Shown here: in pieces, positions 1-7,475 of the stretch
How positions within the stretch are numbered: position 1 is the stretch's first letter
Layout: each line of letters opens with the position of its first letter
From: Methanomicrobiales archaeon
GTDB lineage: Archaea; Halobacteriota; Methanomicrobia; Methanomicrobiales; Methanospirillaceae
Length of the DNA: 14,194 nucleotides
Reading direction: 5' to 3'
Assembly (NCBI GenBank): GCA_012520015.1
Contig: JAAYPD010000311.1
Location: 1-14,194, forward strand
Position numbers and translations under genes: made by a program
The notes under the pieces: generated by a model
Database searches by the model: none
What the model was told of the DNA's origin: nothing
Seen by the model: only the letters and a program-made list of their open reading frames with translations

Positions 1-25
1 ATTATTATCAACGACTGAGCAAAGA

Positions 26-658
26 ATGAATATTACTGCATTTCGGTACAAATTTATCAGGTATCTCGAGCCGATCGCAGAAATATGTAAAAAGGCCGGG
101 CTGTCACCTAACACTATCACTGTCCTCTCGATTATTGCAGGGTGCATATGTTCATTATCCTACTATTTCAACTCATATTTCATTGGAAGCCTTTTCCTGT
201 TAGGCTCTGCTATCCTTGACCTGGTTGACGGATCTGTAGCCAGGATGACAGGGATGGAGACTCCCTTCGGGGCAGTCTTTGACTGGATTGCAGATAAGTA
301 CGTTGACACCATCGTCCTTTTGGGAGTGGGGCTTTCAGGGATGCCGGTAATTTCTAACTGGTTTAATGTCTCTCCGGTGTGGGATTTTGGCATCGTGGCG
401 GTTGCAATTATCGGTTCCATGATGAATACATTTATTAAACCGGTAACTTATGCGGAGATAGGGTTTACAGAGAGGGTCGAGGGAAAAATAGATGACCCCC
501 TCGAAGGCATCGGTTTTTTTGGCAGGCCGGAGACCATACTTGTTCTGGTCCTGGGAGGCCTTTTCGGGTTTACCTGGATATCAGTACTCGTCATTGCAGT
601 ATGCACTAATCTCTCTGCACTTCAGCGGATTGTTTATCTTTACAGACGATACTCCTGA
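26..658 (+). CDS. CDP-alcohol phosphatidyltransferase family protein (archaetidylinositol phosphate synthase-like)
   Basis: Integral membrane enzyme that should transfer a polar head group (such as inositol phosphate, glycerol phosphate or serine) onto a CDP-activated archaeal ether lipid with release of CMP. The full family signature is present: D65-x2-D68-G69-x2-A72-R73-x8-G82-x3-D86-x3-D90; the four Asp residues bind the metal and CDP. Several hydrophobic segments (about 32-62, 93-107, 122-135, 170-193) fit the usual six-helix fold, and 210 residues is normal for the short archaeal type. The 'GLSPNTIT' stretch near residue 25 is typical of the PgsA/AIP-synthase branch rather than of phosphatidylserine synthases. 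The exact head group cannot be read from sequence. The frame is open to the left edge of the window and no clear Shine-Dalgarno site precedes the ATG, so the start could lie upstream. The 3' end overlaps the convergent archaeosortase gene by 53 bases. Confidence 0.85.
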   Translation: MNITAFRYKFIRYLEPIAEICKKAGLSPNTITVLSIIAGCICSLSYYFNSYFIGSLFLLGSAILDLVDGSVARMTGMETPFGAVFDWIADKYVDTIVLLGVGLSGMPVISNWFNVSPVWDFGIVAVAIIGSMMNTFIKPVTYAEIGFTERVEGKIDDPLEGIGFFGRPETILVLVLGGLFGFTWISVLVIAVCTNLSALQRIVYLYRRYS

Positions 659-1439
659 TCTCTTTTTCATATGATGAGACAAGTTCCCCGGCAAAATCTC
701 CAAGTGACGGGATAAGCCTGAATAAGCTGTACGCCAGTGCCACCAGGAAGATCAAAGCAATTCCTTCTGCAAAGATATTGTGCGCCCAGAAAAAGCTTGA
801 GTACCCATACTCCTGGTTACCTGAAATGTCTGGGAGCCACTCAAATGACTGGCTGGTATAGGTAATGATAACACCTGCATTGCGAAACAGGTTTAGAATG
901 TAGATTACCGGGGCAATCAATAGAAAGCTTAAGATCTTCTGCCTGGTTGTTGTTGGAACTGCATAGGCTACTCCCATCATTATCGCAATTGCCTGGATGC
1001 CTGTGCAGGCCAGGATTATTTCAACTCTGAAAAAACCACTCTGAAAAGTGTTCCATTGAACAAGAGTGACCGGGTAGCCAAGCAGGTCCAGAATAAGATG
1101 GGTGTGACTGACAACCATTGTGATAAGGCTGCTGCCTGTCTCTTCAATAAAAGCAAAAGGCGCATAGATAGCAAAGGCAATGCCTGCGGCCCTGGTCAGG
1201 CTGATGACGGAGTTATTACCTTTTAATAGGAGCTTTATCGTAATGAAGAGAAATGGAATGGACAATGCCGCCATTACAGGGTACAGGATATTACTCTCTT
1301 CCATCCATGAAGGAAGACCGCTGATGAATACAATGACAACCGATGTCCAGGCGATGATACCGGCATATACCCGGTGTCTTCCAGGTACCTGTGCAAAAAG
1401 AAAAAACAGGCAGGAAATGAGGATAAGGAGTTCAAACAT
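606..1439 (-). CDS. artA: archaeosortase A-type membrane transpeptidase (exosortase superfamily)
   Basis: Polytopic membrane protein of 277 residues with about eight hydrophobic segments. It carries the three conserved exosortase/archaeosortase positions: Cys145 in 'ACTGIQAIAI', Arg186 in 'LFRNAG' and His220 in 'FFWAHNIFAEG'. The Cys-to-Arg spacing of 41 is the same as I recall for Haloferax ArtA. In Haloferax, ArtA processes the C-terminal PGF-CTERM tripartite signal of surface proteins, including the S-layer glycoprotein, and is needed for their prenyl-lipid anchoring. A similar role here is inferred from the family. No PGF-CTERM substrate is encoded nearby, which is normal because substrates are scattered. 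The gene is convergent with a lipid head-group transferase and divergent from tfs. A GGGAG lies directly against the start codon, too close to be a good ribosome site, and a weak AATTAT element lies about 29 bases upstream, so the mRNA may be leaderless. Confidence 0.88.
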   Translation of the reverse strand: MFELLILISCLFFLFAQVPGRHRVYAGIIAWTSVVIVFISGLPSWMEESNILYPVMAALSIPFLFITIKLLLKGNNSVISLTRAAGIAFAIYAPFAFIEETGSSLITMVVSHTHLILDLLGYPVTLVQWNTFQSGFFRVEIILACTGIQAIAIMMGVAYAVPTTTRQKILSFLLIAPVIYILNLFRNAGVIITYTSQSFEWLPDISGNQEYGYSSFFWAHNIFAEGIALIFLVALAYSLFRLIPSLGDFAGELVSSYEKEIRSIVCKDKQSAEVQRD

Positions 1440-1520
1440 CTCCCATATTTTCAGGAGGATGAACAGATAATTGTTCTCCTGCTCTTGTCATGACTAACCC
1501 TGGCAAAAAAAGTTTATGAA

Positions 1521-1530
1521 TATTTTAAAT
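1521..1530 (+). promoter_or_regulatory. TATA box of the tfs gene
   Basis: TATTTTAAAT is centred about 29 bases before the ATG at 1555, the standard distance from an archaeal TATA box to the transcription start. This supports a leaderless tfs mRNA. It also rejects the upstream in-frame ATG at 1516, which would put the promoter inside the gene. Confidence 0.6.
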
Positions 1531-1554
1531 GTTTCTTTATCAGACTTTATTATC

Positions 1555-1872
1555 ATGTTTTGTCAGAAGTGTGGAAAACTACTAAAAAACCAGGGGGGTT
1601 CTTTTGTCTGTACTTCGTGCGGCTGGGTGAAAGGGGGGCAGACAGGAGCAAAGATGCAGATCACCGATAAGAGAAAAGAGAAAGAGATAGTAATTGTTGA
1701 GGACATGGATGCACTCCGCACTTTACCAACTATTGCAGTAAAATGTCCCAATTGCGGAAATGGCGAAGCGTTCTGGTGGCTTCGTCAGCTTAGATCAGCC
1801 GACGAAAGCGAGGTCAGGTTCTTTAGATGTACAAATAGCAAGTGCAATCATACCTGGCGCGAGTACGACTAA
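1555..1872 (+). CDS. tfs: transcription factor S (archaeal TFIIS/RPB9-like RNA cleavage factor)
   Basis: Small factor that rescues backtracked archaeal RNA polymerase by stimulating cleavage of the nascent transcript. The 105-residue product starts MFCQKCGK. It has an N-terminal zinc ribbon (two CxxC pairs, Cys3/Cys6 and Cys19/Cys22) and a C-terminal zinc ribbon (CPNCGNGEAFWW ... FFRCTNSKCNHTWREYD). The catalytic acidic dipeptide Asp-Glu is present in the 'RSADESEV' loop, so this is an active TFS rather than an inactivated paralogue. Length and layout match the family. An in-frame ATG 13 codons upstream (1516) is less likely because it adds non-family residues and lies before the TATA box. 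The gene stands alone and is divergent from the archaeosortase gene. Confidence 0.95.
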   Translation: MFCQKCGKLLKNQGGSFVCTSCGWVKGGQTGAKMQITDKRKEKEIVIVEDMDALRTLPTIAVKCPNCGNGEAFWWLRQLRSADESEVRFFRCTNSKCNHTWREYD

Positions 1873-1882
1873 TGGATGTTTA

Positions 1883-1930
1883 TTTTTTTATATATGATAA
1901 TTAAATAAAATTCCGAAGATAATTTTTTTT
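1883..1930 (+). terminator. T-tract termination region after tfs
   Basis: Two T-runs (seven Ts at 1883-1889 and eight at about 1923-1930) lie in AT-rich DNA just after the tfs stop codon, without a strong hairpin. Oligo-T tracts of this kind act as archaeal terminators. Confidence 0.5.
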
Positions 1931-1939
1931 AAATGAGAG

Positions 1940-2344
1940 TCAGACTTTTCTGTTTCCTTTTCTTCGGCCTGATGTTATTGAACGCCTGGTCTGAACCGAT
2001 GTCCTGAACCGGAGTGATTCATTTACAAGAGACTTTACCCAGGAATCCATTGAGACTTCGATCTCATCAGGAGTAAGGTTATACATGCATGGCCACCTGA
2101 TGAGCGCAGATAACTCTTCCAGTTGCCATCGCCTGAGATCAAAACCGGCTTTTTCATCTTTTCCAAGGTTGCACCTTCCAATTCCTGTATCGGTCGTCAG
2201 AACAAAGAAAGCGCATACAGAACAGGGTCTTGTTTGACGATGTTCAGTTGGTGTTACAACCATTGTCAAATAAATATAGGAAGAGGAAGTACTTACAGCT
2301 CCTGTATCTATATAAACTGTAATGCAGGATCTCATGCACCTCAT
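1940..2344 (-). CDS. uncharacterised four-cysteine protein
   Basis: I do not recognise this protein. It has a cysteine pattern C41-x2-C44-x13-C58-x27-C86, the last in 'WPCMYNLT'. That could bind zinc or an Fe-S cluster. The C-terminal tail is strongly basic ('SGRRKGNRKV'), and there is no membrane segment or signal peptide. The start is uncertain. The ATG at 2344 has a TATA-like ATAAATTTAAAG (2366-2377, read on the minus strand) at the leaderless distance of about 27 bases. The ATG at 2263 (Met28) begins just before the cysteine-containing core, and a TTTATATAG box lies about 50 bases upstream of it. The first 27 residues look poorly constrained (Ser/Thr/Tyr rich). The gene is divergent from the next one. 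Confidence 0.55.
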   Translation of the reverse strand: MRCMRSCITVYIDTGAVSTSSSYIYLTMVVTPTEHRQTRPCSVCAFFVLTTDTGIGRCNLGKDEKAGFDLRRWQLEELSALIRWPCMYNLTPDEIEVSMDSWVKSLVNESLRFRTSVQTRRSITSGRRKGNRKV

Positions 2345-2478
2345 CTCCCGAAAGCTATCAGGCGCATAAATTTAAAGCAGTCAAAATTTCCCATGAAAAT
2401 TGCATCTGATCAGTTAACTTTCATCATTTGTAACTGTTGCAATTTTCATAGTTTCAGATGTGAACCACAAAGCATTTC

Positions 2479-3090
2479 ATGACTGATTCTTTCGAAGATC
2501 ATATTTATTTATCAGATGAACAGGTAGGACTGATGAGTCATATTCATGAACCAACAGCAAGAAGGCTTTGTAATATTCTTGAGCATTATATTGGCTGGAT
2601 TAACCGTATAGATAAAATTGGCCCGGATTTTATCGGCCCCGCCTGTCCTGAAAATCAGGTGGATGTTGAGCAGTTTACCCAGATGCGCAGAGCAGCTTTT
2701 TCCCGTCCTGAAAGAATCCTTGATTTTATCAGGGAGAATCCGTTTTCATTATCTGATGATGATCTGGTTCTTGCCGAGCCGGTGTCGCGATCGATTTGGG
2801 ATAAATTCTGGATTGTAAAGTCAACAAAAAAATTCGCCATATTTATGAATGAAAGTCCGAATGCGAGAATATACAAAGTCATCCCTTTATCAGATCAGGG
2901 AGAGAGAAATTTACTGTCTGTTCCTCTTCCTTTGGCAACAGAACTGGCACTCATCCCGATCCAGGGAAAAATTACTTATGATCTTCTCATTATCATTATG
3001 ATCAAACCAAGTACAATCTTGAAGAAGCAGATACTTAGTAACTACAACCTGTTAAAAGAAAAGTACGGAATAATCTCATCAATCACCTGA
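2479..3090 (+). CDS. uncharacterised 203-residue cytoplasmic protein
   Basis: I do not recognise a named family. The protein is soluble, with no signal peptide. Its N-terminal half is helical and acidic. In the C-terminal part, a segment around residues 148-170 ('LPLATELALIPIQGKITYDL') is followed by a helix and a short 'GIISSIT' end. This resembles, from memory only, the end of a group of hypothetical proteins in which a 'LLPF.G.IIYDG' segment is followed by a 'GGII' end. I saw no catalytic motif. No clear Shine-Dalgarno site precedes the ATG. Codon use is more AT-rich than in the marker 14 and fprA genes. Its last 8 bases overlap the toxin remnant on the opposite strand. Confidence 0.6.
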   Translation: MTDSFEDHIYLSDEQVGLMSHIHEPTARRLCNILEHYIGWINRIDKIGPDFIGPACPENQVDVEQFTQMRRAAFSRPERILDFIRENPFSLSDDDLVLAEPVSRSIWDKFWIVKSTKKFAIFMNESPNARIYKVIPLSDQGERNLLSVPLPLATELALIPIQGKITYDLLIIIMIKPSTILKKQILSNYNLLKEKYGIISSIT

Positions 3091-3172
3091 TAAATAGTAA
3101 AATCCGGGCGATAACCGTTGAATAACAGAGCGATTCAAGAAAAGTCTCTGTTCTGATAATTTCCCAATTCAT
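3083..3172 (-). pseudogene. truncated RelE/ParE-like toxin remnant
   Basis: The frame opens with an ATG that overlaps the antitoxin stop codon as ATGA. It reads MNWEIIRTETFLESL, which resembles the first strand and helix of RelE-family mRNA interferase toxins (typical form 'M..I.RT..FL..L.KL'). After about 15 residues the family resemblance is lost, and the frame stops after 29 residues against a usual 80-95. The rest of the toxin is missing and the neighbouring gene occupies the space. The assignment rests on the N-terminal pattern and on gene order; it is too short for certainty. Confidence 0.5.
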
Positions 3173-3390
3173 GGGTAATCAAGTTCAGCAAGAAGATCAT
3201 TGACATCGGAAATTTTTTTGATCTTTCCATTTCGAATATCTTCATCACTTTTAGCTAATGCCTGCATGGTAACTGGGTTTGAAAGTATCTCTATTGAATC
3301 CATAATGGGCTAAAGTTCCTCTTTTGTAACCATGTGCTTTTCAATGAAGACCAATTTATCCTATACTTCCTGAATCGTTACAGTTCCCAT
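3169..3390 (-). pseudogene. RelB-like antitoxin gene interrupted by two in-frame TAG codons
   Basis: Read on the minus strand from the ATG at 3390, one frame runs 73 codons to a TGA and is interrupted only by TAG at codon 10 (3361-3363) and codon 27 (3310-3312). Codons 30-70 include ILSNPVTMQALAKSDEDI and then KIKKISDVNDLLAEL. This is the typical C-terminal pattern of small antitoxins paired with RelE toxins in archaea. The N-terminal part (TIQEV.DKLVFIEKHMVTKEEL) fits the helical start of the same family. The toxin start follows with a 4-base overlap, as in intact modules. The frame is otherwise uninterrupted, which suggests recent decay. A 44-residue product from the ATG at codon 30 remains possible. 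Confidence 0.7.
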
Positions 3391-3470
3391 AATGCTCTTT
3401 TTTTATCTCTCATTATTGAAGAAAGAATCTTCTGATATTACGAAATTTCTCCTGTCTCTTTTGGATCCGG

Positions 3471-4352
3471 TTATTTTCCTGAAGGCGGATTCTCATCACC
3501 GTGGATCATTCTTCGGACATACAGAGGTGCAAATTCATACACCGGAGCAATCAGTTCACTAAAATTCTTCTTCCCGACAAACAAGGGGGATGGTCCCAGT
3601 CGCCTGAGCAGGGCTCCGGTTACTTCAGGCTCTGCAGTCGGATGCACATTGAAATCGTCCAGAGAGACCTTGAGATCGTAAAAACCGGCAGCAGTCAAAG
3701 GAGAAGGCTCAGTCACTGAGGTATCCACAGATTGCTGGTCTGGAACCGGTTCATCACCTGGAGAACCCCGTTCAATGCGAAGCTCTTCGAGAAATTCTTC
3801 TTTTTCTTTTCCCCGCATTGCAAATATGAGAAACGGATCAGCATCAAAGCGTTCTGCAAGGATGTAATACACGGCAGCGATATGTTTACAGGGATTTGCA
3901 TAGTCAGGACAGTTACAATCGGTCTTTAGATCTTTTGTAGAACCAGGAAAGAGATGCACCCCGGCATTCTCTACGATCTCTTCAATCTCATGGGGGATCT
4001 CTCCTGACAGGAGACTTGCTGCATGAAGAGCCTGATCTGCTATCTCTGAAATAACCTTTTTCCACTCCTTGTCATCCCAGGTATTCAGAGCGATACTGAC
4101 CTGGTATGGCCGGGGCCTTGATCCCTGAACAGAAGCATGGACAACTCCTTTTTTGATAACCAGGCTGGTCACCTGTCCTTTTCGTGCGTAAGTTCTTCCC
4201 CTTGCAAGCCGGTTGTCCATTCCCATCCGGTTCAAGGCATCAAGGAAACGCTTTGACCACCATTGCTCCCCGATATCTCCTCTTTTACTCTTCACTTTGA
4301 TGCCGTCTTTAACCGCCCTTGGAGAACTCTTCGGGAAATAATAGTACCCCAT
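3471..4352 (-). CDS. SWIM zinc-finger protein, partner of the SNF2 helicase
   Basis: The protein has 293 residues with a SWIM-type zinc finger, C146-x-C148-x6-C155-x-H157 ('DCNCPDYANPCKHIAAVYY'), a fold used for binding DNA or protein. The N-terminal part (1-140) has the conserved 'WWSKRF' and 'RGRTYARKGQV' motifs usual in prokaryotic SWIM proteins. Residues 195-225 form a Pro/Ser/Glu-rich linker, followed by a C-terminal region of unknown role. The start codon directly follows the helicase stop codon (TAA then ATG), with a GGAGGAG ribosome site inside the helicase gene, so translation is coupled. Prokaryotic SWIM proteins are often encoded beside, or fused to, SNF2 ATPases, and the two probably act together on DNA or DNA-bound proteins. 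The substrate is unknown. Confidence 0.85.
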   Translation of the reverse strand: MGYYYFPKSSPRAVKDGIKVKSKRGDIGEQWWSKRFLDALNRMGMDNRLARGRTYARKGQVTSLVIKKGVVHASVQGSRPRPYQVSIALNTWDDKEWKKVISEIADQALHAASLLSGEIPHEIEEIVENAGVHLFPGSTKDLKTDCNCPDYANPCKHIAAVYYILAERFDADPFLIFAMRGKEKEEFLEELRIERGSPGDEPVPDQQSVDTSVTEPSPLTAAGFYDLKVSLDDFNVHPTAEPEVTGALLRRLGPSPLFVGKKNFSELIAPVYEFAPLYVRRMIHGDENPPSGK

Positions 4353-7300
4353 TTATGCTCCTCCGATCAGTTCGCCCCGAAGACTGAATACATCACGCAA
4401 TTCATCAGTGGAGAGTGAGGTGATCCAGTCCTCCCCGGTTCCGATAACACTCCCTGCAAGAGCCCGTTTCTCCTCGATCATGAGATCTATCCGTTCCTCA
4501 AGGGTTCCAGCACTGATGAGCAGATGCACAGCGACATTCTTCTCCTGCCCGATACGGTATGCCCGGTCTGTTGCCTGGTCCTCTACTGCAGGATTCCACC
4601 ACCTGTCTATATGGAAGACATGGCTTGCACGGGTAAGATTCAGGCCAACTCCGCCTGCCTTGAGGGAGAGGAGAAAGAGCCGTGGGCCGGCAGAATGGGC
4701 AAAACGCTGGACCATCTCGTCTCTGGCTGCCCGTGGAGTTTTCCCATGAAGAAAGAGAACCTCCTCATGGAAGGTCTTTTTTATCAATCCAACAAGCCGC
4801 TCGCCAAATGTCGGGAACTGGGTAAATAGAATAGCAGCATCTCCGGCAGCAAGCACATCCTCAAGCAGAGAGAAGAGGAGTCCAATCTTTCCTGAACGGT
4901 CCTGTGTGAGTTTTCCATCATCAAGAAATGCATCCGGATGATTACAGATCTGTTTCAGCCTGAGTAGAGCAGAGAGGATCATACCCCTTCTGGCAATTCC
5001 CTCAGCATCCTTCACTTCGGAGAGCATTCCTTCTACAACCGCCTGGTACAGGGTTGCCTGTTCGGAAGTCAGGGTACAGTACCGTTTCATCACGTTCTTC
5101 TCCGGAAGGTCTGCGATAATGGAACGATCGGTTTTCACTCTTCTCAGAATAAACGGACGGACAAGTGACTGCAATCGTTCAGATGCCTCCGTATCATGAT
5201 ACTTCTCAATCGGGATACTGTATGCCTGTTCAAATGCTTTCTCACCACCAAGATACCCGGCGTTCAGGAATTCCATAATTGACCAGAGTTCAGAGAGCCG
5301 GTTTTCAACCGGTGTTCCGGTAAGGGCAATCTTCCGATCTCCTGAAAGGGCACGAACTGCTTTTGCCTGCCTGGTTGATGAGTTCTTGATATTCTGTGCT
5401 TCATCAAGCACGATGAGATCCCAGGAATGTCTGGACATCAAATCCAGGTCACGTGAAATGACCTGGTACGTGGAGAGAACGAGATCGTGCGCTCGTATCG
5501 CTTCTTCAAATGTTTCATCTCCAGCACGGGCTGTTCCATGGTGAATATAGATGGACAGCCCTGGTGCAAACCTGGTAAGTTCACGCTGCCAGTTCCCAAT
5601 CAGGGACATGGGGCAGATAAGCAGGTTTCTATGCAGATATCCATTCTCTTTGCCGGACAGGAGATATGCGATGAGCTGAATGGTCTTCCCAAGCCCCATA
5701 TCATCAGCAAGACAAGCCCCAAGACCATATCCGGTCATGAATGAGAGCCAGTTATACCCGGTTTCCTGGTACGGGCGGAGCGTTCCCTTAAACCCAGCTG
5801 GTATCGCCTCACGCTTCATGACACCCTGTCCGTCGCTTCCAAGAAGGGGGGCGAAGAACTCACGGGCTTTCTCATCTCCCGGAGCAATCTCTACCGTCAG
5901 GCCTTTTGTTTCCCCACCGCTCAGTCCAAGCCGGAGCGCTTCCATGACCGATATTCTGCCCTCCGGATACTGCCTATGAAAAGTTGCCAGTGCATGTTTT
6001 AGTTCTACCGGATTAAAAGCAGCCCATTTCCCTCCGATGTGAATAAGGGGCATCTTGATGTCCACGAGTTTCTCAAATTCATCAGGAGATAGGGTTACAT
6101 CACCAATTGAAATTTCCCAGTCAAATGAGAGGAGGGCATCCCTGGTGAAAAATCCCATTCCTTTCGGACTTTTCCCTCTTCTCTTTCCAGATTTCAGGGA
6201 TAGTCTGATCCGCGGATTTTTCGAACTGTCTTTCCACCAGGAAGGAAGAAGAACAGATATTCCTGCCTGTTTGAGGACCGGTACTGCATCGGCAAGGAAC
6301 TGGTGGACCATTCCTGATTCAAGAATCTTTTCTGCAGGGGCACGCCGCTTAAGAGATTCAAGGATGGGGGGAAATATCTGTCCTGCCTTATATAGGTCGG
6401 TTAGTATCTGTTCCTGGGGATTTTCGAACCGGTGATGCAGGTAGGTGATTGTTTTTGTTTTTTTCTTCCAGATCTCTTCTGCCGGGATGACCAAAGAGGG
6501 ATCATCACTTGCCTGTATCAGATACTCAAGCCTGAATTCAGTGTCAGTTTCAGAGGGTTCCAGAAGCCTGATGCCGGTGAAGAATGGCCGGGTTTTCCCT
6601 TCCTGATCAAGGACAGAGAGCCATTTTTTCAGGCTCCTGTACGCTTCATCTGTACCTGACCCGTCGCCAGCTGATCCTGGTCCTGTCTCCCCCCAGAGTG
6701 CCATCAGCAAACGGGCGGCCGGGTTTGATCCGGACCTGGCACGGCCATGCAGGGCAAGAGGATGATTCCGGCATGCTTGCCGGATAACTGCAGTTATGCA
6801 GGAGTTGATGAAGGTCTTCACAATCTGGTCAGGATTCCGGTTCATGTCCTGAAAGGAGTAGCAGATTCCTGGCATTGCACGAGATAATTGTTCTCTCCTG
6901 GCCTGTTCTTCCGGGGGATACACCGCTTCCCATTGTCCGGATGAAATCTGCTCGTCTTTGAATGATGGAATAAAGAGTTGGCGTGATATACATTCCAGCG
7001 CGAATCCAAAAGTATACCGGAAAAAGGTGATGCTTTCCCTGAATCTGATCCCATCATACTGCTCTGTATCTGTTGCAGGCAGGAGATGAGTAAGATGTGA
7101 GAGCTGGATTGAAAGTGCTGGGATTTCAGTCGGAATAAAGATAATATCTTCTCCGGTCAGGGGTTCATCTGACATGAGAATTTTTCCTCCCCGCCCGGGA
7201 AGACGTAGAATTACCGATCTCTTTTCGATGCAATCTGGTAAAGGGTGATACCTGTTTATCGTTTCAATAAGTCTGTCATGCGAAAGTGCATGAGTATGGG

Positions 7301-7475
7301 GAGTAGTCGAAGGATTTTTTGGTCTTCTGCCTCTCTTTTTCGGACTTTGGTGTTCCGTATCTTCGCCGAAGATAAAGAGGTGATCAGGGGTATCAGGGTG
7401 GTAACAGGCGTGTAAGTATTGCATAGGGCCTGGCCTTATTAATTCGTTTATCGTATGTATGCATTGTTCATGCAT
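4353..7475 (-). CDS. SNF2-family DEAD/H-box ATPase (Swi2/Snf2 helicase)
   Basis: Large cytoplasmic ATPase of 1040 residues expected to translocate on double-stranded DNA and remodel protein-DNA complexes. The C-terminal half has a complete SNF2 core: Walker A at 591-598 (DDMGLGKT), DEAQ box at 691-694, motif III 'ALTGTP' at 717-722, 'HGKT' at 910-913, motif V around 938-948 ('LKAGGVGLNL') and motif VI 'TDRAYRIGQ' at 969-977 with the arginine finger. Residues about 440-500 ('DALLSFDWEISIGD' onward) match the SNF2-associated domain (DUF3670-type) that precedes the ATPase in many prokaryotic members. No key residue is missing. Start: the ATG at 7475 gives the longest product, but the ATG at 7424 (Met18, 'MQYLHACYHPD') resembles the usual family N-terminus better. 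The gene forms a two-gene unit with the SWIM gene downstream. I see no other DNA-repair or defence gene beside it. Confidence 0.92.
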   Translation of the reverse strand: MHEQCIHTINELIRPGPMQYLHACYHPDTPDHLFIFGEDTEHQSPKKRGRRPKNPSTTPHTHALSHDRLIETINRYHPLPDCIEKRSVILRLPGRGGKILMSDEPLTGEDIIFIPTEIPALSIQLSHLTHLLPATDTEQYDGIRFRESITFFRYTFGFALECISRQLFIPSFKDEQISSGQWEAVYPPEEQARREQLSRAMPGICYSFQDMNRNPDQIVKTFINSCITAVIRQACRNHPLALHGRARSGSNPAARLLMALWGETGPGSAGDGSGTDEAYRSLKKWLSVLDQEGKTRPFFTGIRLLEPSETDTEFRLEYLIQASDDPSLVIPAEEIWKKKTKTITYLHHRFENPQEQILTDLYKAGQIFPPILESLKRRAPAEKILESGMVHQFLADAVPVLKQAGISVLLPSWWKDSSKNPRIRLSLKSGKRRGKSPKGMGFFTRDALLSFDWEISIGDVTLSPDEFEKLVDIKMPLIHIGGKWAAFNPVELKHALATFHRQYPEGRISVMEALRLGLSGGETKGLTVEIAPGDEKAREFFAPLLGSDGQGVMKREAIPAGFKGTLRPYQETGYNWLSFMTGYGLGACLADDMGLGKTIQLIAYLLSGKENGYLHRNLLICPMSLIGNWQRELTRFAPGLSIYIHHGTARAGDETFEEAIRAHDLVLSTYQVISRDLDLMSRHSWDLIVLDEAQNIKNSSTRQAKAVRALSGDRKIALTGTPVENRLSELWSIMEFLNAGYLGGEKAFEQAYSIPIEKYHDTEASERLQSLVRPFILRRVKTDRSIIADLPEKNVMKRYCTLTSEQATLYQAVVEGMLSEVKDAEGIARRGMILSALLRLKQICNHPDAFLDDGKLTQDRSGKIGLLFSLLEDVLAAGDAAILFTQFPTFGERLVGLIKKTFHEEVLFLHGKTPRAARDEMVQRFAHSAGPRLFLLSLKAGGVGLNLTRASHVFHIDRWWNPAVEDQATDRAYRIGQEKNVAVHLLISAGTLEERIDLMIEEKRALAGSVIGTGEDWITSLSTDELRDVFSLRGELIGGA
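4358..4364 (-). promoter_or_regulatory. ribosome binding site of the SWIM gene
   Basis: GGAGGAG on the minus strand lies five bases before the ATG at 4352 and within the last codons of the helicase gene. It fixes the SWIM start and indicates translational coupling. Confidence 0.7.

Noticed and set aside
1..18. End of an upstream gene, with TGA at 16-18
   Set aside because: Only five codons are visible, too few to support a gene; the reading frame of the first listed gene is also open to the window edge.
1456..1480. Bulged hairpin AGGA-t-GAACA / TGTTC-TCCT between artA and tfs
   Set aside because: The stem is imperfect and its position fits neither promoter clearly; it could be chance and I did not list it as a site.
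4408..6787. Several plus-strand open frames of 67-126 codons
   Set aside because: All are antisense to the SNF2 helicase, have no promoter or ribosome site, and show no family features.
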